Assembly: GCF_008933165.1 (NCBI RefSeq)
Contig: NZ_WBVQ01000002.1
Coordinates: forward strand, 1,139,569 to 1,203,568
DNA from: Phaeocystidibacter marisrubri
GTDB taxonomy: Bacteria > Bacteroidota > Bacteroidia > Flavobacteriales > Schleiferiaceae
DNA length: 64,000 nucleotides
Direction of reading: 5' to 3'
Each line of letters starts with the position of its first letter. Position 1 is the first letter of the stretch. The translations under genes and the position numbers were made by a program. This document shows positions 17,219 to 26,373 of the stretch, in pieces. The notes below the pieces were generated by a model. That model worked only from the letters and a program-made list of their open reading frames with translations. It did no database searches and was not told the DNA's origin.

Positions 17219-18821
17219 TGTCGAGTTCCGTGCGATTGTATTTGATTTCTTCTCCAGCTGAATAGGTGATGGTAACGATGCGCGCACCATTCGTGGCAAA
17301 TTGTTCCCAAACGCCTTCTTTTAGTCCATTGGAATACTGACCTCTTCGCGCAATTTGTCCATTGTTGTAATAGGTGACATGAAGACCTTCTTTCTTACCG
17401 TTGCTGTAATCTCCTTCTTCTCGTAATTGTCCAGAATCTAACCAAGTGATGGTCCATCTACCTTCGCGTTCTCCTTGCACATATTCGCCGGTTTCCAGCA
17501 CGCCATGACTTGAGTATTTCCAAATGCCCGTCTTCAATCCATCGAGATACTGACCTTGTACAATGACTTCATTGGAATCGTTGTATTCAACAACATCACC
17601 ATCTGCTAATCCTTCAAAGAAGTTTTGTTCCAATCGCAACTCACCATCTTTGAAATACCATCTCCACACACCATCAAGTTGATCGAACATATACTTTCCA
17701 ACTTGTTCTAATGTGCCATCTTCAAAGAAGTATTTCCACTCACCATCCTTGCTATCGTTGATGTATTTTCCAGTGGCTTTTAGCGTTCCGTCTGGCCAAT
17801 AATATTTCCAAATTCCCTGCTTTCTTCCCTGATTGTCGTACAAACCCTCGGCTAAGAGAATATCGTTCTGCCAGAGTTCAGCTGAGATGATATTTCCATC
17901 TTCGTCAAACTGTCTGTGAACACCATTTTTTTGACCGTTTTGATAGCCTCCAATCGCAGTAATCTTTCCTGTGTTCAGATCTACCGTTCTAACCAAATCA
18001 ATCTTGGAAGTGGTGTTGTCTTCATCTTCTTGCAAGACTCCCATCACCCATTTTTCAATGCGAATCAAATCACCATTTCGCTTGTAATATTTCCAGAAAC
18101 CGTGTTTTAAATCGTCTTTGTACGTACCTTCAATGCGCACATTCATATCGTTGAAAAACTCAACCCAAGTCCCTTTTTTCAGACCGAAGCGATCGTACCT
18201 GTTAATTTCTTGCTCCTTGGTTAATACTCCTGAGCGATATGTGAGAATGGTGGTAACGGTGCCGGTAGTATCAAATTCATATCCGGTGCCTTCTTCTCGG
18301 TTGTTAACAAAGGGAATGAGCTTCTTAATATCTCGGTTGGGATAGTAATATGTGGAGGTTCCATTGATCTCATCTGCCACATAGGAAACTTCTCGTTTCA
18401 GCACAGAATCAGGTGCCCAGTACTCTCTTGTTCCCTCTTTCATTCCGGCCACATATCGAATAACCGACTGAATTTGACCGTCTTCATCATAGAACTTCCA
18501 TGGTCCGCTCAACATGAAATTTTCGCGGTTTCCTTCGGATTTTAGGTGACCTGTTCGGTAGTAACTCTTCCAGTAGCCATCTGGATTTCCGTTTCGTAAA
18601 TAGCCCTCACTTGATATTTGCCCGTTGTCGAATTCATATTTGACAAAGGTGAGGCTATCCGTCGAATTTTCTGTTTGAGCGAATCCTAAGTAATGAACAG
18701 TTAATAGTAATAGTATTAATGATCTTTTTAAAAGAAATAAGGATATAGTATTAGCCTGTTGATAGCCTGAATATCTTTTTGAAGGATGAATAGGATTTAT
18801 GTGATCTGGCACTTTGCTCAC
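17205..18821 (-). CDS. Large exported MORN_2-repeat protein
   Basis: Protein of up to 538 residues with at least a dozen MORN_2-type repeats, e.g. GYWKSYYRTGHLKSEG, GIWKYYWPDGTLKATG, GEWKYFFEDGTLEQVG and GLHVTYYNNGQIARRG. A hydrophobic segment (SLILLLLTVHYLGFAQ) is a signal peptide, but it sits about 30 residues from the only clear start, a GTG at 18821; a downstream unusual start is possible. It is the first gene of the MORN-NUDIX-epimerase operon and its start lies at the left edge of the candidate replication origin. It is the largest of three MORN_2 proteins in the window. Function unknown. Confidence 0.82.
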   Translation of the reverse strand: MSKVPDHINPIHPSKRYSGYQQANTISLFLLKRSLILLLLTVHYLGFAQTENSTDSLTFVKYEFDNGQISSEGYLRNGNPDGYWKSYYRTGHLKSEGNRENFMLSGPWKFYDEDGQIQSVIRYVAGMKEGTREYWAPDSVLKREVSYVADEINGTSTYYYPNRDIKKLIPFVNNREEGTGYEFDTTGTVTTILTYRSGVLTKEQEINRYDRFGLKKGTWVEFFNDMNVRIEGTYKDDLKHGFWKYYKRNGDLIRIEKWVMGVLQEDEDNTTSKIDLVRTVDLNTGKITAIGGYQNGQKNGVHRQFDEDGNIISAELWQNDILLAEGLYDNQGRKQGIWKYYWPDGTLKATGKYINDSKDGEWKYFFEDGTLEQVGKYMFDQLDGVWRWYFKDGELRLEQNFFEGLADGDVVEYNDSNEVIVQGQYLDGLKTGIWKYSSHGVLETGEYVQGEREGRWTITWLDSGQLREEGDYSNGKKEGLHVTYYNNGQIARRGQYSNGLKEGVWEQFATNGARIVTITYSAGEEIKYNRTELDNGRR

Positions 18822-19170
18822 AGTTTATTAACGGTGTTGATATTGAATGTAGAGTTGATTTTCAAGATAGTAAGGAATGCTGTCCACAATTGTGAATATC
18901 GTGAAGGTACGGTGAACTTTGAAATCTTTCCATGTGATTAACGGTGAATAACCATGAGTTGTTGGTTGATGAAAAGTCTAAAAGTCAGGGGTGAATTGAT
19001 TTGCACATGTGAAAGCCAAGCGTGTATTGATTTTTAAAATGGATTACACAAGGAAAAGTTTTGTTCCTGTTATCCACGTTTATCAACAGCTATTCACATG
19101 TAATGTTGATAAGGATGTGTTTTGTGAATAAGCCACTCTAATTTCAGACCTTTGTGGAAAATAAGCACGC
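18822..19170. other. oriC: Candidate chromosomal replication origin (oriC)
   Basis: This 349-bp intergenic region has many DnaA-box-like 9-mers. On the degenerate consensus TTWTNCACA, full matches on the minus strand are 19123-19131 and 19153-19161. One-mismatch matches are 19070-19078 (TTATCCACG), 19080-19088 (TTATCAACA), 19090-19098 (CTATTCACA), 19104-19112 (reverse TTATCAACA), 18891-18899 and 18943-18951 (both reverse). An AT-rich stretch lies at 19022-19042. GC skew flips here: sampled 60-base lines of the minus-strand gene to the left have C over G (20/11, 15/10, 19/8 at 17461, 18001, 18421), while minus-strand genes to the right have G over C (19/7, 18/9, 16/9 at 19741, 20041, 20581). 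Two parS-like sites follow at 26.8 and 28.7 kb. dnaA is not in the window. Confidence 0.78.
19070..19098 (+). repeat. Three DnaA-like boxes in helical phase
   Basis: TTATCCACG, TTATCAACA and CTATTCACA start at 19070, 19080 and 19090: same orientation, exactly 10 bp apart, so all face the same side of the helix. A reverse copy follows at 19104. Each differs from TTATNCACA by one base. Confidence 0.7.
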
Positions 19171-19599
19171 ATGAACATTTCAATTGGAGCAGATCACGCT
19201 GGCATCGAATACAAGGCTGCCATCACGAAAGAACTTGAATCTAAGGGACATACCGTTACCGATCACGGTGCGTATTCTGAAGAAAGTGTGGATTATCCAG
19301 ACTTTGGACATCCCGTTGCTAACGATGTTGAAAACGGTAAAGCAGACTTGGGTATCGTAATCTGTGGAAGTGGAAATGGTATTAACATGACCGTTAATAA
19401 GCACGCTGGAATTCGCTCTGCACTTTGTTGGAATACTGAATTAGCAGCTCTAGCTCGCCAGCACAACAATGCAAATGTTCTTGCGCTTCCCGCTCGCTTT
19501 ATTGATCTAGATCTGGCTCTTGCATGTGTGAATACCTTCATTACAGAAGAGTTTGAAGGAGGTAGACACGAGAGAAGAGTAAATAAGATTCCTTGTTAA
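19171..19599 (+). CDS. rpiB: Ribose-5-phosphate isomerase B
   Basis: RpiB/LacAB-family sugar-phosphate isomerase of 142 residues, interconverting ribose 5-phosphate and ribulose 5-phosphate in the pentose phosphate pathway. Visible are the N-terminal ISIGADHAGIEYK, VDYPDFGHPVA, the active-site loop GIVICGSGNGINMTVNKHAGIR, with LCWNTELAALARQHNNANVLALPAR following. The length is typical. Cytoplasmic. The ATG is 9 bp downstream of the last DnaA-like box, and the gene's 3' end overlaps the convergent lipoprotein gene by 4 nt. Confidence 0.96.
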   Translation: MNISIGADHAGIEYKAAITKELESKGHTVTDHGAYSEESVDYPDFGHPVANDVENGKADLGIVICGSGNGINMTVNKHAGIRSALCWNTELAALARQHNNANVLALPARFIDLDLALACVNTFITEEFEGGRHERRVNKIPC

Positions 19600-20456
19600 T
19601 CTTCCGATAGAAATAAGGTTTCCCAATAGTGGATACCATACGATGGCCAGGGTTTTTTCTCCGGCCATTTTAGTAGGTGGATATTTGAATTAGCTTCCCA
19701 ACTCTTTTGGTTTTGAATGGAATAGAGTGGGTATTCATTGTGGAAAACGGTTGGAATAATGGTGTCTGACAATCGTGAGATTGATTCACGGATGTGAGCA
19801 TCGCTCCAGTACGACCGGATGAACTTTGTATAGTGAACATTGTACATACTTTCGTCTGTAGTTCCACGGACTTCGATTATGTTGACGAAGTGATTGCGGA
19901 GACTGTCATTGCTCAAGCCCCACAGCTGGTTGAGGGAATATCCCGTTGTATCTTGCTCTTCTATAACCTGTTGTATCATAATCTGTTGGAGCGGATAGTA
20001 CATGGGTTGCACGAGCATAAGATCATCTGTACGATAGTCTTTCGCAAGGCGAATGGCAATGGAAGAATAGAAGCCTTCACCTAAAATGTGAAGGGGAAGA
20101 ACGGTGTCTCTTTGCGTTCTGATCTGACTTAATGAGTACGATACTCCCCTCAAGCGATTGTCATAATTGTCCAGTGTCATTCGAGATCGTCCTGGTGCTC
20201 CCCAGCGGTGAGGAACGATTACTCTAAAGTTTTTGGAGAGGTAAGAAAGCATAAGTGGAGTAGGCTCTTCCAACTTATCGGTGCTATCGGACAGATAGAT
20301 AAAATCCCCATAAATCGAATCACTTTCAGGAGTATAGAGGGTGGTTTCATACCCTATCTCATCATTATCATTGATGAAAGTAGACGTGCTGTAAGAAACT
20401 CCGCATGAAACCAATGAAAAGCTGAGCAGAACGAATAGGTAGGGTTTCAAATCCAT
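19596..20456 (-). CDS. Lipoprotein with alpha/beta-hydrolase-like pattern, no nucleophile
   Basis: Lipoprotein of 286 residues: signal peptide ending SLVSC, lipidated Cys at about 18. The middle resembles an alpha/beta hydrolase: FRVIVPHRWGAPGRS as a strand and loop, a helix, then the elbow-like LHILGEGFYSSIAIRLAK. At the nucleophile position of GxSxG there is no Ser (GEGFY), so a catalytic role is doubtful; the fold assignment is tentative. Its start overlaps the end of the response-regulator gene by 10 nt, so it is the third gene of the kinase-regulator-lipoprotein operon. It may be the extracytoplasmic component of that system. Confidence 0.65.
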   Translation of the reverse strand: MDLKPYLFVLLSFSLVSCGVSYSTSTFINDNDEIGYETTLYTPESDSIYGDFIYLSDSTDKLEEPTPLMLSYLSKNFRVIVPHRWGAPGRSRMTLDNYDNRLRGVSYSLSQIRTQRDTVLPLHILGEGFYSSIAIRLAKDYRTDDLMLVQPMYYPLQQIMIQQVIEEQDTTGYSLNQLWGLSNDSLRNHFVNIIEVRGTTDESMYNVHYTKFIRSYWSDAHIRESISRLSDTIIPTVFHNEYPLYSIQNQKSWEANSNIHLLKWPEKKPWPSYGIHYWETLFLSED

Positions 20457-21070
20457 TTCTTGCGTTTAGCGTATTCGAGGAGTTCACGTGTGTTCACCGC
20501 ATTTGATTTGAATAGTAGTGACTTTCGAATATCAATTACTTCGTTAATAGACACATCTAACGTTTCAGCAATCTCCTTGTTGCTGCGGTTGATGTTTAGA
20601 GCACGAAGAGTTAATTTCTCGGTCTCGGTCAATTGAATTTGATTGTCCTCATAATCGTCATCAACGTGTTTGATTCCGGTAACCGATTCTGGGAAGTATC
20701 GCTCTCCGTTGTATACCTGCTTAAGTGCATCAACCAATTCGCCTAACTCACCCGATTTCAGTACATAACCATTCGCTCCATTTTGATGGAAGTGATCCAT
20801 GTATCTTCTCACTCGGTGCATGGTGTAGATGATCGTTTTAACCTGGGGATGGAAGGTTCTCAGCCTAGCAAAAATGTCAAAACCATCTACGTCTGGTAGA
20901 CTGATATCCAGTACGATGATATCAGGAGTAACCTCTTCTAAAGTGGTAAATAATTCTTCTGAAGAAGAGCATACAGCCAAAATATCAAAGCTACCGTCCA
21001 TCTCCACAATAGCTTTCATACTCCGCAATATTAGCGGATGATCATCTAACAATATAATTCCAGGTCTCAT
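20447..21070 (-). CDS. NarL-type response regulator (TPR-kinase system)
   Basis: Response regulator of 207 residues. Receiver: Asp9/Asp10, phosphoacceptor Asp55 (IIVLDISLPDVDG), Thr/Tyr region IIYTMHRVRRYMD and Lys in GYVLKSGE. The C-terminal LuxR-like HTH is present but divergent (LTETEKLTLRALNINRSNKEIAETLDVSINEV, quoted in part: NKEIAETLDVSINEV). The start overlaps the kinase stop by 4 nt and the stop overlaps the lipoprotein start by 10 nt, so all three are translationally coupled. Targets unknown. Confidence 0.93.
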   Translation of the reverse strand: MRPGIILLDDHPLILRSMKAIVEMDGSFDILAVCSSSEELFTTLEEVTPDIIVLDISLPDVDGFDIFARLRTFHPQVKTIIYTMHRVRRYMDHFHQNGANGYVLKSGELGELVDALKQVYNGERYFPESVTGIKHVDDDYEDNQIQLTETEKLTLRALNINRSNKEIAETLDVSINEVIDIRKSLLFKSNAVNTRELLEYAKRKKWI

Positions 21071-23082
21071 TGCTTTTGATTGGGGATATAGATGCGGTAT
21101 TCATTTCCTTGATTGTGACTAGATCGTATGAAATCGCCTTTCAAAAATTGAACTCTATGTTCAATGGGTTTCCAAGGATGTAATACTCTGTCGCCATCAT
21201 TATATCGTTGTTTCTTTACACCGTTATCTTCAATATTTACCCATACACCACTTTCATTCCAAAGCATTTCAATCAATAGATAATTCGCTTTGTAATGATA
21301 TAACGACACTTGTATAAGTTCTTGGATAAGTCGATAGAGATTGATTTGTTCATCCCTATCCATGGGAATTGCTTCGCTTTGATCAATGTTTAAATCAATG
21401 GTCGCTTCCGTTTGATCTCTATAACGGGTGCAGAGTTCCTCCAAGGCATCGGCCAGACCAAATCTTTCCAGTACAGGAGGCATAAGATCTTGTGAAATGT
21501 TGCGAACCTCTGCCGACATGTCTTGCACAATTTTTAGAAGAGTTTCATCTCCGTTGCGATGGGTAACCACATGATTTTTTAGGACGGTAATATGGTTTCC
21601 CACTTTGTCGTGAAGTTCATGAGCCAACCGTTGTCGTTCTTCTTCTTGACCTTTCATCAAAGCTTCAGCAGCTGTTATTTCCAAATTCTTGGTATACAGC
21701 GTATTCTTGGTGCGTTGCATCTGTTGGAAGTTCGACATCAAGAGGACTAACACAATAATCAGAAGTACAGTGGCACCTCCAAGCGCATAATTAATCACTT
21801 TACTCTTTTTCAATTGCGCCTGTTTTTGAGAATCAGATTTTTCGAGGTTGTTGATGATTTTCTTCTGCTCTTCAATATGATAGAGCTGTTCAATTTTATG
21901 AATGGTGGCTTGTTCGTCTAGAAGTCGAATACTATCAGAAAGTGATCGATATTTCTGCGTATACAAGAAGGCTTGCTGCCAATTTTTCTCTTTGGCGTAA
22001 ATGGATCCGAGAAGTTCATAGAGGAGGGAAACGGTTTCACTATCGTAACCTAATTCTGTGTTATCGATGGCTTCAAAAGCCAATTCTTTGGATCTGCTAT
22101 TTTGATCATTGAGGAAATATAATCGCGCTATGGCGTACTTCGTATTCGCCATTCCTGCATGGTCTCCAAACCTCTGTTTAATAAGGAGTGATCTCTTATA
22201 ATAATCTAATGCCTCTGCGGTATCGGTTTCTTCTTTTAATGCACCAATATTATGCAGTACCATGGCCATTTTAGTACTGTCGTTCAGCTGAGTAAAATAC
22301 TTGAATGCTTGTTGATAGAAGTATTCTGATTCTGGAAATAGTCCGCGTTCCTGTGAAACATTTCCAAGATTCGTATAAACGTCGGCTACAATTTTGGGAT
22401 ACTCGAAGAGGGCTGGATTCTCGTACACCGTTCGGTAAAGCTCATCTGCTTTGTCGTACTGGCTTAAGTGATAGTACAGATTCCCCAAATCGATAATAAT
22501 CTCGAAATAGTAGGATGAATCGATGGGATGTTCTTCAAATTCAGAAAGTGCTCGGTGGTAATAGCGAACAGATTTAGCCTTCTCTCCATTGAGGTCGTAG
22601 ATCGTTCCAATCATGTTTAGATTGTAGATCGTAGAGAGATAGTCATTGATTTCTTTGAATCGAATGCTGGCTGAATCGAGATAGGAAAGTGCAGTAAAGA
22701 GTTCCGATTGTTGGTAGTAATAGTGGCCCAAGAGTTCCAGTATGCGAGCATCTAAATAAACTGATATACTATCCGTTCTGGAATGGAGGACATGATGCGC
22801 TTCTAAGCATTCAATTTCTACGCTTTTTGGAGATTGTCTGTTTTTTAAAAGCGCTCTGTTTCTTTGATGAACGAAGAGATTTTGAATGATTTCACTGCTG
22901 GGTTGTTGGGTATTGGTGTATTGAATCGCCTTGTCGAATTGGCGTTGTTCAATTAAACTATCCAGTACACGCAAGTGTTTAACATATTCATTTTGTTCAT
23001 TTTGACCTTCCGATGAATAAGGAAGAATCAGCAGAAACAGATATAAACAAGCATGTGCTAAACGGTGCAGGATGGACTCCAC
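21067..23082 (-). CDS. TPR-containing HisKA_3 sensor histidine kinase
   Basis: Kinase of 671 residues. Signal peptide or N-terminal membrane segment (about 5-25, LYLFLLILPYSSEG); TPR repeats from about 110 to 400 in the periplasm; a transmembrane helix at about 430-451; a coiled linker; DHp helix EEERQRLAHELHDKVGNH with phospho-His491; and a HATPase_c domain whose late motifs are weak (WVNIEDNGVKKQRYNDGDR, quoted in part: NIEDNG). The start is a GTG at 23082, 48 bp from the divergent DUF4175 ATG. It resembles the Bacteroidota family of TPR-NarX-type kinases that sense through protein partners. Confidence 0.92.
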   Translation of the reverse strand: MESILHRLAHACLYLFLLILPYSSEGQNEQNEYVKHLRVLDSLIEQRQFDKAIQYTNTQQPSSEIIQNLFVHQRNRALLKNRQSPKSVEIECLEAHHVLHSRTDSISVYLDARILELLGHYYYQQSELFTALSYLDSASIRFKEINDYLSTIYNLNMIGTIYDLNGEKAKSVRYYHRALSEFEEHPIDSSYYFEIIIDLGNLYYHLSQYDKADELYRTVYENPALFEYPKIVADVYTNLGNVSQERGLFPESEYFYQQAFKYFTQLNDSTKMAMVLHNIGALKEETDTAEALDYYKRSLLIKQRFGDHAGMANTKYAIARLYFLNDQNSRSKELAFEAIDNTELGYDSETVSLLYELLGSIYAKEKNWQQAFLYTQKYRSLSDSIRLLDEQATIHKIEQLYHIEEQKKIINNLEKSDSQKQAQLKKSKVINYALGGATVLLIIVLVLLMSNFQQMQRTKNTLYTKNLEITAAEALMKGQEEERQRLAHELHDKVGNHITVLKNHVVTHRNGDETLLKIVQDMSAEVRNISQDLMPPVLERFGLADALEELCTRYRDQTEATIDLNIDQSEAIPMDRDEQINLYRLIQELIQVSLYHYKANYLLIEMLWNESGVWVNIEDNGVKKQRYNDGDRVLHPWKPIEHRVQFLKGDFIRSSHNQGNEYRIYIPNQKQ

Positions 23083-23130
23083 AATTCAATGTACCTTGGT
23101 GTTCGATGGAAAGATACAAGATTAGAAAGA

Positions 23131-26100
23131 ATGAACAGTAGCAGCTCAATTAGATTTCAAATTGATCAGTACCGTAGAAAGTTTCACCGATTGGAATTGT
23201 ATCGTGGAGTAATATCTTCGGTTGCACTGGGGTTGTTCTCCCTTTTCATCTTCGGTCTTCTAGAGTATTTCCTCTATTTACCATCATCAATTAAAACTGT
23301 GTTGGTAAGTGTATGGTTATTAATTAACGCCATTTTTATTGGAATTTGGATTATCAGACCTACTCTGTCATTGTTGACGGGATGGAAAGCAATCAGCGAT
23401 AGGGATGTGGCACTTCGTATGGGTTCTGGTAATCCTACCGTTGAGGATAAGATTGTGAATTTTCTTGAGCTGGAATCGAATAGTTCTATAGATCAATCTT
23501 ATTTATCGGCCATAATTGAGCAACGCACGAAATCACTTTCTCAGCAAAACTTGCTTGCCACCTTAACCCCGAAACGATTAATCAAAGCTGCATGGATAGC
23601 GGGTATACCTACGTTTATCGTTTTTGTAATAGGCCTATTTGATTCTGATCTCATCACGCAGGGGAGTTTTCGATTTCTAGATTATAACACGGCGTACGTT
23701 CCTATGGCTCCTTTTCAATTTGAATCTGAGATGAGTTGGGAAGTGGAGTACGGTGAACCCTTGACCCTAAAATTATATTTAAACGGGAATCGAATTCCAG
23801 ACCGTGCATTTGTTTACCTAAATGGTGAACGCATTGCTATGACCACGGTTTCTCCGGGAGAATTTGAATGGACGATTGATAGAAATGTCGAGAATTCTTC
23901 AGTGGTTTTTGAAGCGCTTGAGTTTAAAAGTGAAAAAGGGATCATCAATGTACTTAAAGTTCCATCTCTCTTGAACTTCAAATTGCGTGTTCTTCCTCCT
24001 TCTTACACAGGTATTGCTCCTTTTGAGATCGAAGCGTCAGGTGACGCTGTGGTTCCTGTCGGTTCTGATGTTCTTTGGACGATGCAGTGGAGGGATGCAG
24101 ATTCCATTTCCTTATTGGATTCTAAAGGCGGGGTACTTGAAGACGTCAGTGTTCATACCAGTTCGAGTTCTGCTTCTATTCGTTTATTAAGCCCGTTAAA
24201 GTACAGAGTGGCTGCAGATAACGTGAATGGTACACAGTATATCAGTGGCTTATACGATTTGTCTATTATTCCTGATTTACCACCATCTGTTGAAGTGGAG
24301 TACCGTGTGGATAGTATCACGAGGAGAGTATACGTTCGCGGTTATTCTTCGGATGATTATGGCGTAACAAGTACGCGCATTGTTCTGGAAGGAGATTCAT
24401 CTTATGTCATTCCAGTGGGTAGTCAGAACACTTGGACTTCTTCTTTTCAAGCAGAATCTCGTTTTCATTCTTTTTCCGTTGAGGTTTATGATAATGACGG
24501 TGTACATGGAAATAAGCGCACTAAAGTAGGTCCATTCGAATTAGTGCTTCCTAGTCAACTTGACAGAAGGGAAGAACTCGATAAACAAGATCATGAACGA
24601 GTTGAAGAGCTGAAAGAATTCAGACGCGAACAAAGCGAAATGCGCGAGTTACAGGAAGAAATGAATCGTCAATTGATTGATGGTAATTCTAACTGGCAAC
24701 AGAATCAAATGAAACAACGAATGCTTCGTCAGCAAGAACAGTTGATGGAGAATTGGGATCGCATGATGAATCAGTTCCGTCGTGAAAATGAGCAACGGAT
24801 GATGAATGATCCATCCAATCCTGAGAATACAGAGAAGCGAGAAGAGCTGCAGCGATTGATGGATGAAATGGACAAGGATAAGTTGGAAGAACTTATGAAA
24901 GAAATGGAAGAGCGTTCTGAACGTATGAATCAGGATAATCTTCGCGATTGGATGCGCAGAGTTCAGAACGAGAACGATAGAATGGAGCTTGATGCAAAAC
25001 GATTGGAAGAGTTGATGAAGCGACTAGCATTTGAGCAGGATCTGGACAGGGCCATGGAGGAGCTAAATGAAATGCAAGAGCGTCAACAAGATTTAGCTAA
25101 CCGGACCGATGATACCCGTGAGGAACAAGATGAATTGAACGAGCAGTTTGAAGATTGGAAGAACAATCTAGATTCATTGCAGAAGCAAAACTCGGAATTG
25201 GAGCATCCCAACGATTTTGATAGTCCCAAAGAAGAGGCAGAGAAGACAGAAGAAAGCATGCAAAAAAGTTCTGATGAATTGAATCAGAATCAGTCTGACA
25301 AGGCAAATGAGAAACAGCAACAGAGTAGTGATCAAATGCAGGACATGATGCAACAAATGAGTAGCACGGTTATGCAAATGCAGATGCAACAACACGTAGA
25401 GAATTTGGCTGTTCTTCGGAGGATTTTGACCAATTTGATTCATCTGAGCGATGACCAAGAGCAATTAGGGTCAGAGATACTTTCCAATTCTTCTTCAGAT
25501 GCTGTGGTAGTTGCATGGATGAAACGTCAACAGGATTTAAGGAAGGGTTATCAAGTCGTAGATGATAGTTTATCGGCATTAATTGGAAGAATTCCTCAGA
25601 TAGAAGCTCCCGTAACAAAATGGATGGTTGAGGTTAAATCAAACATGACGCAATCCAATGATGATTTAAGTGAGCGTGACTTACCAAGCGGCTCTAGTAA
25701 CATGCGTGAAAGTATGATTGCTTTGAATGAACTGAGTTTGATGTTGGATGGTACCATGGATCAGATTCAACAGCAAATGAGTGGTATGATGAAGGGTGAT
25801 CAATCCTGTCAGAAGCCGGGTGGTGGTAAACCATCGATGAGTAATATGCGCAAGATGCAGCAGCAGTTGAATCAACAGATGCAGCAGATGGGTATGCAGC
25901 AAGGCAACCAACCACAGAGAGATGGTCAGAATGGTCAATCTGGTGAAGGTGGAGAGAATGGTATGGGTGAAGGAATGTCTGAGGAGTTGGTAGAAATGAT
26001 GATGCGTCAAGCCGAAATTAGGCAGATGTTGAATGAAGCAGGTTCCACGGGGAACAATGGTAATAAAGCACTGGAGGAATTACTAGAAGAGAACGAGCGT

Positions 26101-26373
26101 GACTTGGCTCGTCAGAATTTTGACGCTGAGTTTTTTGAGCGTCAAAAGGAGATAGATGTGAAGATGTTGGAGTTAGAGGAGGCAGAACGTTTGCAAGAAC
26201 AAGATGAAGAGCGAAAGAGTAATGCTGGTGATCGTTACCAAGAACTGTTGCGAATGCGGGAGGAAGAATTCTTGCGTGATCAGAAGCAGATGAATGAACA
26301 ATTGCGTTATCAAGCTCCTCCTTTAACACCCTATTATCGTCAGCGCTCAGGTTCGTACCTTCGCGGCCAATGA
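23131..26373 (+). CDS. DUF4175-family membrane protein with Met/Gln-rich coiled coil
   Basis: Protein of 1080 residues from ATG 23131; a longer frame to 23065 would overlap the divergent kinase start. Two transmembrane helices at about 27-50 and 55-76 and a third near 175-195 are followed by an extracytoplasmic beta-rich region (about 200-480), then a long charged coiled coil (about 480-790) and a Met/Gln/Gly-rich tail (e.g. NQQMQQMGMQQGNQPQRDGQ, about 930-960). This layout is that of the DUF4175 family. Function unknown. The stop overlaps the ybeY start by 4 nt (ATGA). Confidence 0.88.
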   Translation: MNSSSSIRFQIDQYRRKFHRLELYRGVISSVALGLFSLFIFGLLEYFLYLPSSIKTVLVSVWLLINAIFIGIWIIRPTLSLLTGWKAISDRDVALRMGSGNPTVEDKIVNFLELESNSSIDQSYLSAIIEQRTKSLSQQNLLATLTPKRLIKAAWIAGIPTFIVFVIGLFDSDLITQGSFRFLDYNTAYVPMAPFQFESEMSWEVEYGEPLTLKLYLNGNRIPDRAFVYLNGERIAMTTVSPGEFEWTIDRNVENSSVVFEALEFKSEKGIINVLKVPSLLNFKLRVLPPSYTGIAPFEIEASGDAVVPVGSDVLWTMQWRDADSISLLDSKGGVLEDVSVHTSSSSASIRLLSPLKYRVAADNVNGTQYISGLYDLSIIPDLPPSVEVEYRVDSITRRVYVRGYSSDDYGVTSTRIVLEGDSSYVIPVGSQNTWTSSFQAESRFHSFSVEVYDNDGVHGNKRTKVGPFELVLPSQLDRREELDKQDHERVEELKEFRREQSEMRELQEEMNRQLIDGNSNWQQNQMKQRMLRQQEQLMENWDRMMNQFRRENEQRMMNDPSNPENTEKREELQRLMDEMDKDKLEELMKEMEERSERMNQDNLRDWMRRVQNENDRMELDAKRLEELMKRLAFEQDLDRAMEELNEMQERQQDLANRTDDTREEQDELNEQFEDWKNNLDSLQKQNSELEHPNDFDSPKEEAEKTEESMQKSSDELNQNQSDKANEKQQQSSDQMQDMMQQMSSTVMQMQMQQHVENLAVLRRILTNLIHLSDDQEQLGSEILSNSSSDAVVVAWMKRQQDLRKGYQVVDDSLSALIGRIPQIEAPVTKWMVEVKSNMTQSNDDLSERDLPSGSSNMRESMIALNELSLMLDGTMDQIQQQMSGMMKGDQSCQKPGGGKPSMSNMRKMQQQLNQQMQQMGMQQGNQPQRDGQNGQSGEGGENGMGEGMSEELVEMMMRQAEIRQMLNEAGSTGNNGNKALEELLEENERDLARQNFDAEFFERQKEIDVKMLELEEAERLQEQDEERKSNAGDRYQELLRMREEEFLRDQKQMNEQLRYQAPPLTPYYRQRSGSYLRGQ

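Noticed and set aside
25681-26010. Minus-strand frame of 109 codons inside the DUF4175 gene
   Set aside because: It is the antisense of a Gln/Met-rich, low-complexity coding stretch; no start context or family.
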